Below are positions 1-8,425 of a stretch of DNA of 64,000 nt, one piece after another. Source of the DNA: Streptomyces bacillaris (lineage in GTDB: Bacteria; Actinomycetota; Actinomycetes; Streptomycetales; Streptomycetaceae); the NCBI RefSeq assembly GCF_003268675.1, contig NZ_CP029378.1:7812001-7876000 (forward strand), written 5' to 3'. Numbering within the stretch: the first letter of the stretch is position 1; every line of letters begins with the position of its first letter. Made by a program: the position numbers and the translations under genes. The notes under the pieces are model-generated. The model ran no database searches. It saw nothing but the letters and a program-made list of their open reading frames with translations, and was not told where the DNA came from.

Positions 1-1428
1 ATCGACGGCCAGACTCAGGGAATCGTGTTCGTGCTGGTCGTGGGAGCGAGTACCGACTACGCGCTGCTGCTGGCTGCGCGCCACCGCGAAGAACTCGCCG
101 GGCAGCCGGACGCCGCTGCGGCGATGGCCGCGGCGTGCCGGGCCACCGCACCACCGGTCCTGGCCAGCGCCGGCATCATCGCCTGCGCCATGATGACCCT
201 CACCCTCAGCGACCTGCCCGCCGAACGGGCACTGGGTCCGGCTGTGGCGATCGCCATGGTTTGCTGCGCCGCCGTGTCGCTGACCTTCCTCCCGGCGCTT
301 TTGGTCCTGTGCGGCCCGCGGACGCTGCGGCCCCCTACCGGGCGGGAAACCGGGAGCCGTTGGACGGCCACTGCTCGTACGCTCGCGCATCGCCCCCGCC
401 GCGTATGGGTGGGCAGCCTTCTGCTGCTGGCCGCGGGAGCGGCCTGCGCACCACTCCTCGCGTCGAGCGGCGTTCCCCTGCACCAGGCCCTGCCGGCCGG
501 TGCGCCCTCCGTGGCCGGGCACGAGGTCCTCACCCGCCACTTTCCAGCCGGAACAGCGAGCCCTCTGACCATTGTGGCCCCTGCTTCCGGGGCCTCCGGC
601 GTACGCAACCAGGTTGCGGCGACTCCCGGCGTGGCGTCCTCCGTCATTGTCCCGTCCGGAGCGGAGGGCAGGGTGCTGGTCCTGGCAACGCTGAGCGACA
701 CACCGGACAGCGCCCGCGCCCGTGAGACGGTGACCCGGCTCCGGGCCTCCCTGGCCGGTACAGGGGTACTGGTCGGCGGGCAGAGCGCGCAGCACGCGGA
801 CCTCCAGGAGGCATCCGTGCGTGGCCAACGGCTGATCACACCGTTGGTGCTCCTCGTGGTCCTGGTCCTGCTGGTCCTGTTAGTGCGCTGTGTGCTGCTG
901 CCGTTGCTTCTGGTCGCGGCGGCCTGGGCCAGTCTGTTCACCGCCTTCGGCACAGCGGCGCTTGTCTTCCGGCTGGTTACCGGCGCCAGCGTGACCGAGC
1001 CCGCGGTGATGCTGTTCTCCTTCGTCTTCCTTGTCGCGCTCGGAGTGGACTACAACATCTTCCTCGTCCACCGGATCCGCAGCGAGGCAGTACGGCACGG
1101 CACGGCTGCCGGGGTGCGTAGGGGGCTTGAGACCACCAGCGGGGTCATCTCCGCCGCCGGGCTCATCCTGGCCGCCACCTTCGCCACCCTGACGGTCATG
1201 CCCCTGCTGTACCTCGCCCAGATCGGCTGCATCGTCGCCATCGGCGTCCTGATCGACACCCTCCTCGTACGCCTCTTCCTCGTGCCGGCCCTCATCCTCG
1301 ATCTCGGGCACCGCACCTGGTGGCCGACGCTCCTCCCAGGCGACCGGCCCCGAACCGGTACCACTGCCGCCTCGGCCCCGCACCCTGGCGACCAGGGCCG
1401 CCCTGCGGTCTCCAGACCTACGTCCTGA
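1..1428 (+). CDS. MMPL/RND-family transporter, C-terminal part (5' end outside window)
   Basis: The reading frame is already open at base 1 and runs to TGA at 1426-1428, giving 475 residues. It looks like the distal two thirds of an MMPL-type membrane transporter. The fragment starts in a transmembrane helix with the family signature GASTDYALLL, has a periplasmic-type loop from about residue 155 to 275, then a second bundle of hydrophobic segments with the matching signature GVDYNIFLVHRIR. Paired G-x-D-Y motifs in TM4 and TM10 are the proton-relay positions of RND/MMPL proteins. Family members export lipids, polyketides or other hydrophobic compounds; the substrate cannot be told here. The tail ends in a short Pro/Thr-rich cytoplasmic segment. 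Confidence 0.9.
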   Translation: MDGQTQGIVFVLVVGASTDYALLLAARHREELAGQPDAAAAMAAACRATAPPVLASAGIIACAMMTLTLSDLPAERALGPAVAIAMVCCAAVSLTFLPALLVLCGPRTLRPPTGRETGSRWTATARTLAHRPRRVWVGSLLLLAAGAACAPLLASSGVPLHQALPAGAPSVAGHEVLTRHFPAGTASPLTIVAPASGASGVRNQVAATPGVASSVIVPSGAEGRVLVLATLSDTPDSARARETVTRLRASLAGTGVLVGGQSAQHADLQEASVRGQRLITPLVLLVVLVLLVLLVRCVLLPLLLVAAAWASLFTAFGTAALVFRLVTGASVTEPAVMLFSFVFLVALGVDYNIFLVHRIRSEAVRHGTAAGVRRGLETTSGVISAAGLILAATFATLTVMPLLYLAQIGCIVAIGVLIDTLLVRLFLVPALILDLGHRTWWPTLLPGDRPRTGTTAASAPHPGDQGRPAVSRPTS

Positions 1429-1701
1429 ACGCAGGCCAGGCGACAGGGCTCAGTTCCCAGGGAGCCGGTCATGGACGCCGACTGCCGCATGCCGCGCGGG
1501 AGCAGCCTCGTGCGGTGAAGTGTCTGTGCGTTCTAGGAGAACGACGAGTCCCGCTGGAAGTGTCCCCGCACTGGTGGTCTGGAGCGCGTCGTGTGCCGGC
1601 CCGGAACAGGCGCCTGCTGGTCTCGGCCGTGATCGGCGGCGCTGGTGCGCATTACCTGTCTGGGGTCCGAGGGCTTTTCGTCCCGGTACTTCGCTGCTGG
1701 T
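1429..1701. other. intergenic region between convergent genes
   Basis: This 273-bp stretch lies between the stop of the MMPL gene and the stop of the minus-strand sortase gene. Open frames here are short and have no recognisable domain. I see no convincing hairpin terminator or RNA gene. Confidence 0.5.
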
Positions 1702-2418
1702 TCACGCTGTGGTGGCGTAGATGACGAGGTTGCTGCGGTACTCGCCGCGTGTGCGGTCGTAGGTGCCGGAGCAGGTGATGAGGTGGAGTGCGGGCGGGCC
1801 GGTGGTCGCGTAGACCTTGCTGTCGGGGAACGTGTCCTTCTCGTACTGGCGCAGTGCCTGGACGGTGAAGGTGACGTGGGAGCGGTCGTCGCGGGCGACA
1901 GTGATCTTGTCGCCCGGGCGGAGTGCGGAGAGTCCGTGGAAGGCGCCCGGACCGGTGGTGGAGTCGACATGACCGACGACTATGGCCGCTCCTGAGTTAC
2001 CGGGTATCGGTCCGTCGCTCCACCAGCTGACCGTTGAGGGGTCTGGGGGGACACCGAGACGGCCGTCCTGCTGGACCCGCACGCCCGTTAGGGGCTGGTC
2101 GAGGCCGATGGCGGGTATGCGGATGCGCACCGGGGGCGCCGCGCTTGCCTGTTTCCCGGGCTCGGCGGCCTCGGCGGGTCCGGTGTGCACAGGCACACTG
2201 CCCAGGGCGAGAGGGCCGGGTGCCCGTGCGGGCTCCGTCACCAGTTCGGATATGCCGAGGCAGGCCGTGGCTATGCCGAAAGTGATGGCCAAGGCCCCGA
2301 CGGCTCTTTTCAGGGGGACAGTTGGGCCGAGCCGCAAAAGGGGGCTGCCTGGGTTGCGGGCCGGTCGCCCGCCCCGCCAGGAGCGGGGCGGGCGACCGGA
2401 GAAGAGCGGGCTGTTCAT
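1702..2418 (-). CDS. class F sortase
   Basis: A 238-residue predicted membrane-anchored sortase-fold transpeptidase. A basic N-terminus is followed by a hydrophobic anchor at about residues 38-58, a Pro/Ala linker, and the catalytic domain from about residue 95. The three sortase catalytic positions are visible: His150 in VVGHVDS, Cys216 in LITCSG and Arg228 in EYRSNLVIY. The gene overlaps the upstream DUF4331 gene by ATGA (2415-2418), so the two are probably translationally coupled. Sortases cut sorting signals and attach proteins to the cell wall or each other. The coupled DUF4331 protein has a C-terminal hydrophobic segment plus an Arg-rich tail, which is the layout of a sorting signal, but no LPXTG-like pentapeptide. 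The substrate is therefore uncertain. Confidence 0.88.
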   Translation of the reverse strand: MNSPLFSGRPPRSWRGGRPARNPGSPLLRLGPTVPLKRAVGALAITFGIATACLGISELVTEPARAPGPLALGSVPVHTGPAEAAEPGKQASAAPPVRIRIPAIGLDQPLTGVRVQQDGRLGVPPDPSTVSWWSDGPIPGNSGAAIVVGHVDSTTGPGAFHGLSALRPGDKITVARDDRSHVTFTVQALRQYEKDTFPDSKVYATTGPPALHLITCSGTYDRTRGEYRSNLVIYATTA

Positions 2419-4076
2419 GCCTGGCCGGAGCGCCGTCGGCGCAGGGCCATGGCTCCGGCGCAGGCCAGCAGTGCGCCACCGGCCACAGCGGTGACGGGCA
2501 CGACGGGGAAGCCGTCGCCGGAGGCGAGGCCGCCGAGGCCGGCGCCGACGCCGCCGTCGGGGTGGAGCGAGTCGGCCTGGTTGACGGCCGCGGTGTTGGG
2601 GAGCGCGACGTAGGGGAAGGTGTCACCCGGCTCGCGGTAGGGAGTGTCGACGGCGTCGCCGGCTGCCAGGGCGGGCACGAGCTTGCCGGTCTGCGCGGCG
2701 CCCTGGAGGGCCTGGAGCTCGATGTCGACGACGTCGTCGTTGAGGCGGCGGCCGTTGGGGAATCCGGCCAGGTCCTTGCCGAGGACGCCGAGGCGGTTGG
2801 GCTTGGCGGCGGGCGGGACGGACATGTTCAGGCGCAGCATCTCCGCTGGGACGACGGCGGCCTTGTCGACGTCCTGGTTGAGGCGCTGCGAGTTGAGGTC
2901 CGCCTTGATGGGGCCGCACTCCTTGCAGATCCCGGTGAGGAAGATCTCGACGAGGTCGTTGCGCGGGGTGGCGGGGGCCGGGATCTTGTAGATGCTCTCG
3001 ACGAGCTTGGGGACGATGGGGTCCTTGACCTTGTCGACGACCGGGGTGATCGTGGCGTCCTTCTCCGGGCTCAGCGCGTTGAAGGCGTCCTTGAACTTCA
3101 GCGGCACGACGACCTCGTTGACGAGCGGGTTGCCGAGGCGGGAGACCTGCCGCCACTCGTCGGCGTTTCCGTCCTTGGCGGGCTCCCCCTGCACTTCCTT
3201 CGCCTTCGCGTCCTCGGTGCCCTTGCCGCCTGCGCCCGTGACGTCGGCTCCTCGGCGGTCGGTGGTGGACCACACGCCGATGACGGGGTTGCGCTTGGCG
3301 TCGCCCTTCAGTGCCAGCGTCGACTTGGGCACCTGGACGGCGAGGGTGTTGATGTTGTATCCGGCCAGCGTGTTGTGGCCGGTCTCCGAGAGGTCGCCCC
3401 CGTACAGGAGGTCGAAGATCCTCAGGTCCAGGAAGAACGGGTCGGACGCCTGGCCGGCGAAGGCCGTTCCGCCGCCGGGCAGCGGAACCACGGCCTCCTT
3501 GCGCAGGGAGGCGTAGTCGGGCATCGACGCCTTGCCGACGTTCGAGGGTGCGACCGGGGAGTCCTTCAGGAGCGTCTTGGTGTTCCCGCTGCTGTCGGTG
3601 ACCTTGAGGCTGTAGGTCTGCCGGAAGTTCAGGGTCTCGTCGTTCACCGACTTCACGACGCCGGTGTTGTAGAGGAACTGGTCGGCGTCGTCGCGGACGT
3701 GGTCGGTGAACTCCCACGTGTAGGTCGTGTCCGGCTTGCCGTTGCCGTCCGCGTCGATCTTGATGTTGTAGCGGGCGTCCTGGGCGAACGGGTAGAAGTT
3801 CGGTCCGCCGTTGGGCTCCTGGAACGGGAGCCAGTTCGCCACGAGGGTGACGGTGTCGGGCTTGTCCGGGCTGGTGAAGGCGTAGACGTCGGTGTTGTCC
3901 GCCCTCGGGTCTCCGGCGATCAGCGGCGCCTCACGGTGGCTGGAGGCCGAGCTGGAGGTGGGAGTGAGGCCGGTGACCGCCGCTGCGGTCAGCAGGGCCA
4001 GTGCGCCGGTGGCGGCGAGGGTGCGCTCGGCCCGGCGGGATGCGGGGCGGCGTCGGAGCATGCGGGGAGCGTGCAT
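2415..4076 (-). CDS. DUF4331 family secreted, membrane-tethered protein (paralogue 1)
   Basis: 553 residues. I chose ATG at 4076 because it begins an Arg-rich signal peptide (MHAPRMLRRRPASRR, then an Ala/Leu core) and is preceded by GGA-rich sequence; the frame is open further upstream but that part looks non-coding. After the signal peptide comes SSHREAPLIAGDPRADNTDV, the hallmark opening of DUF4331, and the domain fills most of the protein. The C-terminus has a Gly-rich linker, a hydrophobic segment and the tail RRRRSGQA, so the mature protein is probably anchored at the membrane or handed to the coupled sortase. A close paralogue lies at 9883-11484. The biochemical function of DUF4331 is unknown to me. 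Confidence 0.85.
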   Translation of the reverse strand: MHAPRMLRRRPASRRAERTLAATGALALLTAAAVTGLTPTSSSASSHREAPLIAGDPRADNTDVYAFTSPDKPDTVTLVANWLPFQEPNGGPNFYPFAQDARYNIKIDADGNGKPDTTYTWEFTDHVRDDADQFLYNTGVVKSVNDETLNFRQTYSLKVTDSSGNTKTLLKDSPVAPSNVGKASMPDYASLRKEAVVPLPGGGTAFAGQASDPFFLDLRIFDLLYGGDLSETGHNTLAGYNINTLAVQVPKSTLALKGDAKRNPVIGVWSTTDRRGADVTGAGGKGTEDAKAKEVQGEPAKDGNADEWRQVSRLGNPLVNEVVVPLKFKDAFNALSPEKDATITPVVDKVKDPIVPKLVESIYKIPAPATPRNDLVEIFLTGICKECGPIKADLNSQRLNQDVDKAAVVPAEMLRLNMSVPPAAKPNRLGVLGKDLAGFPNGRRLNDDVVDIELQALQGAAQTGKLVPALAAGDAVDTPYREPGDTFPYVALPNTAAVNQADSLHPDGGVGAGLGGLASGDGFPVVPVTAVAGGALLACAGAMALRRRRSGQA

Positions 4077-4346
4077 GGGGGTCCGTTTCCGGTGAGAGCC
4101 GCTTGCCCTCCGGAAAGTCCAGGTGGGGCGGCTGGGAGCTGAAGCTTCCAAGCGCCGTCCGGGCCCGCGCGAGCTTGCCCTGGAGCGATAAGGAGCGCGC
4201 GGTAAAAGTCCCATAATGTGACGCTGGGCTGCTCTCAGGTCACCATGCGTGTGGTGCGCCCGCAACGGCGGCGGAGCCGAACGGGGGCGTGTACTGGCCA
4301 GAGCCCGGCCCGGCGTGGCGGGGTGGAGTCGTGGTGCGACGGAGGC

Positions 4347-4847
4347 TCAGGCGTGCGCCATTTCTCCCGCGGTGGCAAGGGGTAGGGAGTGCAAGGCGTG
4401 CATCAGGCCGGGCCAGGCGGAGACGTGTGCGGCGACGGCGGGATCGGTACGTTCCAGGAACGCGAGATGGCGGACGGCGTGCGCTACGACGTGGCCGACT
4501 TCCAGGTCCGGAGGGGACGGGTGGCCCGGCCTGGGTGAGCGGGCAATCCTGTGCGGTTCCGGGAGCGGGGTGCCGGGCTGGTCCGGGGCGGGGTCCGGGT
4601 GGACGAGGTAGGTCAGGGTGATGCCGCCCTCGCGAGTGGCCCGCCAGCTGGTCGAGTGCACCAAGTGCGTCTCGTCGTGTTCGCCAAGGAGCGCGAGACC
4701 CCTCGCGGCATGGTCCGGGCTCACCCCTCTGCCGAGTGCCGTGATCAGCCGGCGATAGGTGAAGCCCTCGCGTGGATCGTGCCGCAGCAGCACCACTTCG
4801 ACGGCGACCGGCGGCACATCAGGCGCTTCGTGCGAGGCGAGCGGCAT
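4347..4847 (-). CDS. conserved hypothetical protein
   Basis: 166 residues from ATG at 4847, which is preceded by GGAG nine bases upstream; the longer frame to 4925 would run through the upstream promoter and operator, so I rejected it. No family was recognised. The N-terminal part reads like a compact alpha/beta fold (VEVVLLRHDPREGFTYRRL), followed by a Pro-rich middle (about residues 100-120) and a His-containing helix-rich C-terminus (VGHVVAHAVRHLAFLER). It has no signal peptide or membrane segment, so it is probably cytoplasmic. A palindromic motif at 4902-4925 sits 55-78 bp upstream of the start, in promoter position, suggesting metal-responsive or other repressor control. It is transcribed separately from the S51 peptidase upstream. 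Confidence 0.6.
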   Translation of the reverse strand: MPLASHEAPDVPPVAVEVVLLRHDPREGFTYRRLITALGRGVSPDHAARGLALLGEHDETHLVHSTSWRATREGGITLTYLVHPDPAPDQPGTPLPEPHRIARSPRPGHPSPPDLEVGHVVAHAVRHLAFLERTDPAVAAHVSAWPGLMHALHSLPLATAGEMAHA

Positions 4848-4901
4848 CGTGCACGGCTCCAACGTCGGCGGGAGAGTCCGGAGGGGAGGGGCCCCTCTGC
4901 C

Positions 4902-4925
4902 GATCTTATTGCAAAACCTATGCAA
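4902..4925 (-). promoter_or_regulatory. Nur-like operator/promoter motif, copy 1
   Basis: On the + strand 4909-4925 reads TTGCAA-AACCT-ATGCAA, matching the published Nur-box layout tTGCaa-N5-ttGCAA (Nur is the nickel-responsive Fur-family repressor of Streptomyces). Read on the minus strand, the 24-bp block 4902-4925 matches the block 11849-11872 at 18 of 24 positions, including a shared TAAGA that could be a -10 element. It lies just upstream of the hypothetical gene starting at 4847. Assignment to Nur is inference from the pattern. Confidence 0.5.
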
Positions 4926-4962
4926 GTGCGCAAATCGACTTAAAGGGGTCCACTGGTTTTCT

Positions 4963-6306
4963 CTACGCCTGCGGACGCGTGCCGGTCTGCTGGTCGTCGG
5001 TCTCTTCCCACCGCCATTGGCTACTCTCTGCGGTGTCGGTCAGCCGGACGCCGCCGGCTGCCAGGGCTTCGCGCAGCTCGTCCGCCAGGTCGTAGGCGCC
5101 GTCCGCACGCAGCCTCCTGCGCAGGCCGAGAAGGGGCATCAGGATCCGCCCGAGGGTGTGCTCCGGCTCGCTCAGACCACGCCCGGCGGCCTGGGCGAGG
5201 CGGCGGATCATGCCGTGCAGGACCGTGCGGGCCCACTCTCCGCCCTGGTCCTCCTCCATGTCGGCGCTCCACGCGGCGATTACCGACTCGAGCTCCACCG
5301 CCGCCTCGGCCATGGTCCGGGCGTCCCGCGCTTCCTGCGCTGAGTCGAACCGCAACTCCGCTGCCGCAACGGCCTCCTGCAGTGTCGCCGCACCGCCGGT
5401 GCCGGCCGTGGCGGCGTGGCGGGCGGCGCCGGCACCCTCATCGGTTTCGGCAGGTCGGCGAGGCAAGGGAACCACTGCGGGTTGCGTTCCTGCCACCAGG
5501 TCGCGCAGTTGCTCCACGGGCAGCGTGGTGCCGCCGGGCACCAGGACGCTCGCTCCCCGCCGCCGGATTGTCATGACACCCCGCCCCCACACACGTACCA
5601 GCGAGGTACCGAGATCGATGATGACTGCGGTGTGCTCATCGATGCCGAGGACGGCGCTCTCGTCGGGGAGTTCGTGCTCCAGGGCGGCGAGGCGGGGCTC
5701 GCCCAGATAGCAGAAGCGGGTGTCGTGCGTGCCTCCCTCGGCGTTGTCGTAGTGCGGGATCACCGCGACCGGCAGGCCGAGCACCCCGAGCAGATCAAGC
5801 CCGGTCAGCCACGCGGGAGGATGCCCGGCTTTGTACACCTCGTAGACGGGCAGAGCCGCGAATCCCACCGTGCACGCCGCTGCGGAGGCCATCACCGTCA
5901 CGCCATGCCCGCGTGACACCCGTTCGCACAGGATCTCGCCCAGGCGCAGGGTGTTCCACCGGTTCAGCGCGTACGAGGGGCTGCCGGGCCCCGAGAACAC
6001 CCAGTCCGCCCTGCGCACCAGGTCACGGACCTTGTCCGCGCCGCCATGGCCCGGCGCACCGCTCGAAGGGGCGTCTGCGCCGCTGTCCGGAGCGACCACT
6101 GTCGCGAGGCTCACGGAGCGTCGGAAGTATTCGCGGGCACGGTTGGAGATGTCGTCGCGGTTGACCTGGAATCCGTACGGGGTCTCCAGGATCACCGCAT
6201 CAGCGTCGCCGCCCAGATGGGCGACGAGTTCCCGGTGCAACGTAACCATGGTCGGGCTCGTCTCGCCCGAACCCATCAGAGCCAGAACACCCCCACGAGC
6301 ATGCAC
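4963..6306 (-). CDS. S51/cyanophycinase-like peptidase with CysRS-like C-terminal domain
   Basis: 447 residues from GTG at 6306, preceded by the strong site GGAGGGGCGGGG; the frame extends further upstream without domain content. Residues 5-270 look like a type-1 glutamine-amidotransferase-like serine peptidase fold (GGVLALMGSGETSP at the start, the presumed nucleophile Ser in VMASAAACTVGF, and a conserved IPHYDNAEGG segment). Residues about 330-430 form a helical region ending in LRADGAYDLADELREALAAG, which resembles the C-terminal tRNA-anticodon-side domain of cysteinyl-tRNA synthetase, so the protein may be a fusion. It is probably cytoplasmic. The S51 family hydrolyses Asp-containing or cyanophycin-type peptides; the real substrate is unknown. 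Confidence 0.72.
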   Translation of the reverse strand: MHARGGVLALMGSGETSPTMVTLHRELVAHLGGDADAVILETPYGFQVNRDDISNRAREYFRRSVSLATVVAPDSGADAPSSGAPGHGGADKVRDLVRRADWVFSGPGSPSYALNRWNTLRLGEILCERVSRGHGVTVMASAAACTVGFAALPVYEVYKAGHPPAWLTGLDLLGVLGLPVAVIPHYDNAEGGTHDTRFCYLGEPRLAALEHELPDESAVLGIDEHTAVIIDLGTSLVRVWGRGVMTIRRRGASVLVPGGTTLPVEQLRDLVAGTQPAVVPLPRRPAETDEGAGAARHAATAGTGGAATLQEAVAAAELRFDSAQEARDARTMAEAAVELESVIAAWSADMEEDQGGEWARTVLHGMIRRLAQAAGRGLSEPEHTLGRILMPLLGLRRRLRADGAYDLADELREALAAGGVRLTDTAESSQWRWEETDDQQTGTRPQA

Positions 6307-6727
6307 ATCCCACCCCGCCCCTCCGCTCAGGGTGAGCGGACCCCTATCCGTACCCCAAGCGCACCGCCCACATGCCGCCGCGCACCCCTGCACCGGCCGC
6401 CGACATCTGCCCGGGGGCGTACAGGGCGGCGTTCTCCCCTGCTTCTCTTGCCCTCCTGCAGGCCTGCGCCCTCGTACACGTCACCCACCGACTGTGCAGA
6501 AGCCACTCAGTATCGGCGCGTTCGAAAGCGCGCCTTGGCCTGCTGGATGCCGTCGGCGGGCTGCTGTTCACCGGAGCCCGCTGCTGAGTCCGATGGTCGC
6601 GCAGGGCCCGTTCTGGTTCATGCTCTCCGGCTTCACGCGTCGCTGCCGTCCACGCGGTGAAGGAGCACGCGCTTGCTTCACGCGCCGCCACCGCCCCGAG
6701 ACACGATCGGTGAAAGCCCTTCGCTCG
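6307..6727. other. intergenic region between two minus-strand genes
   Basis: About 420 bp separate the S51 peptidase start from the NicO stop. Frames on both strands are low-complexity Arg/Ala/Ser shadows with no recognisable domain. It must hold the promoter of the S51 gene; I see no clear terminator or structured RNA. Confidence 0.4.
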
Positions 6728-8425
6728 CTACCCGTTCCCCGTGGCGGCCCGCAGGGTAAGGCCGAGGCCTACGCAGACGACGAGGAGCGCGGTGATGACG
6801 GGGCCGGTCCGTACCAGCTTCCGGAGGAGGGGGTTGTGGCGCAGGGTTCGAGTCCGGTCATGGCTCTCGATGCGTTCACGCAGTCGGACGAGGAGGAGTC
6901 CGGCGAGGGTGAGCGTGGCGGCCATGCCGAGGCCGTAGCCGATGACGAGGAGGACACCGAAGGCGGTGCGCCCCAGGGCCACCGCGCCGAGGAGCACGAC
7001 CAAAGCGGAGGGGCTGGGGACGAGTCCGCCCGCGATGCCCATGCCGACGAGGCCCGACCTGCTTGCGCGCCGGGTGCTCTTGGGGGGTGTCGACGTGCTC
7101 GACGGAAGGTGCTCGTGGTCCGGCGGGGCGAGGGTGGCGACCCTGACGTCCGGCCGGAGGCCCGCGGCTGGTGCGGTGCCGGGCTCGGTGGGCGATGCGA
7201 TGGGCCCGTGATCGTGCGGGCCGTCCGGCCCGTGGTCGTGGCCATGATGGTGGCCGGCGTCACCATGGCTGTGGCTGTGGCTGTAGCCCGGCCCGTGGTG
7301 ATGGTGGTGGCCGCCGTCACTGTGGCTGTGACCGTGGTGCGGTCCGTGGTGGTGGTGGTTGTGTTGCGGCCTGCCACGAACGGCTCCGTTGAGGAGCCAC
7401 AGGCCGATGCCTGTGACGAGGAGTCCGCTGGCGGCTCCGAGCCACATCAGGACGGATTCGCCGGCCAGATGGGTGGAGACCGGCAGAGCGAGACCGAGAA
7501 CGAGGACACCGGCCGTGTGCGTGAGGGTCACCGTGGCGCCGACGGTGAGCGCGTCGCGTCTGGTGCCGCGGCGGCCTGCGAGGTAGGCGGCCATGATGGT
7601 CTTGCCGTGGCCGGGCATCGCCGCGTGGGAGGCCCCCAGGACGATGGCGAGGAGCAGAGCCAGCAGTCCCACCGGGAGCGTGATCTCGCGGGCCCCGACG
7701 AGGGCGTCGAAGGCCCCGGTCACCTTGGCCAGCGCCGCGCTGATCACGCCCGCGCCGGGCAGGTCCGCCACCGCCGGCAGGGTCGCCCCCTGTCCAGGCT
7801 CGGTGTTCAGTGCCGCTGTGCGCTGGTCGAGCGCGGAGGCGAGGGGATCTTCCGGGTACTGGCGCAGTTCGCGGGTCGCGGACGTGGCGGGAACGTCGCT
7901 CCGGGTGATGCTGAGGCCCTGGCCTGTGGCGGTCATTTCGTGCCAGCCGACGCGTCGGGTGTCGTAGTCCGTCTCAGCCCGGATCTCGGCGGGCGCGCCC
8001 AGCTCGGCCGGGGCGCTCAGCCGGCAGGTCAGGCGACTGGTCAGCAGACCCGCCTCGCCCTTCTGGTACTCCAGGGCGGCCGAAGACCGGCTCCAGTCCA
8101 CTGCCGTTCCGTCCACGTTCAGGTGGAGCTGCCCGCTCAGCGAGGAGCAGGTCTTCTCAGCGTAGGCGCGCGATTCGCCGTCGCTGACCCGGCCGTCGCG
8201 GTCGGCGTCGACAGTGGGGCGTTCCTGGAGGGCTGCGATCTCCGCGCGGTCCACCACGATGTGGGCGTCGATCCGGTCGGGCCGAAGGACGAGGCCCGTG
8301 TGGTGGTTGACGCTGAAGTTACCCAGGGGGTGGGCGGTTGCGTGGGGGGCTGCTGCCACGCAGGCGAGGGCGGCGAAAGCGGTGGCGGCCAGGGTAGTGA
8401 CGGTTCGGCGCAGGGTGTGGTTCAT
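6728..8425 (-). CDS. NicO-family nickel/cobalt exporter with His-rich loop
   Basis: 565 residues. A signal peptide (about 1-31, ending ATAHP) precedes an extracytoplasmic domain opening with HPLGNFSVNHHTGL and containing an EF-hand-like loop DADRDGRVSDGE at 73-84. From about residue 250 a six-helix NicO/RcnA-type membrane domain begins, with the signature LGASHAAMPGHGKT at 263-276. Between membrane halves, residues 355-406 are dominated by His (clusters such as HNHHHH and GHHHHH), a likely metal-binding loop. Related proteins move Ni2+ or Co2+ out of the cytoplasm. The start overlaps the stop of the TPR gene by ATGA, so both are one transcription unit. Direction of transport and metal are inferred from family, not shown. 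Confidence 0.87.
   Translation of the reverse strand: MNHTLRRTVTTLAATAFAALACVAAAPHATAHPLGNFSVNHHTGLVLRPDRIDAHIVVDRAEIAALQERPTVDADRDGRVSDGESRAYAEKTCSSLSGQLHLNVDGTAVDWSRSSAALEYQKGEAGLLTSRLTCRLSAPAELGAPAEIRAETDYDTRRVGWHEMTATGQGLSITRSDVPATSATRELRQYPEDPLASALDQRTAALNTEPGQGATLPAVADLPGAGVISAALAKVTGAFDALVGAREITLPVGLLALLLAIVLGASHAAMPGHGKTIMAAYLAGRRGTRRDALTVGATVTLTHTAGVLVLGLALPVSTHLAGESVLMWLGAASGLLVTGIGLWLLNGAVRGRPQHNHHHHGPHHGHSHSDGGHHHHHGPGYSHSHSHGDAGHHHGHDHGPDGPHDHGPIASPTEPGTAPAAGLRPDVRVATLAPPDHEHLPSSTSTPPKSTRRASRSGLVGMGIAGGLVPSPSALVVLLGAVALGRTAFGVLLVIGYGLGMAATLTLAGLLLVRLRERIESHDRTRTLRHNPLLRKLVRTGPVITALLVVCVGLGLTLRAATGNG

Noticed and set aside
2322..4142. A 606-codon plus-strand open frame
   Set aside because: It lies antisense to the DUF4331 gene. 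The translation is repetitive Val/Gly/Arg/Asp with no domain, as expected from a GC-rich shadow frame.
7255..7360. Short tandem repeat array
   Set aside because: The GTGGTGATG-type repetition is the coding sequence of the His-rich loop of the NicO protein, not an independent repeat or CRISPR.
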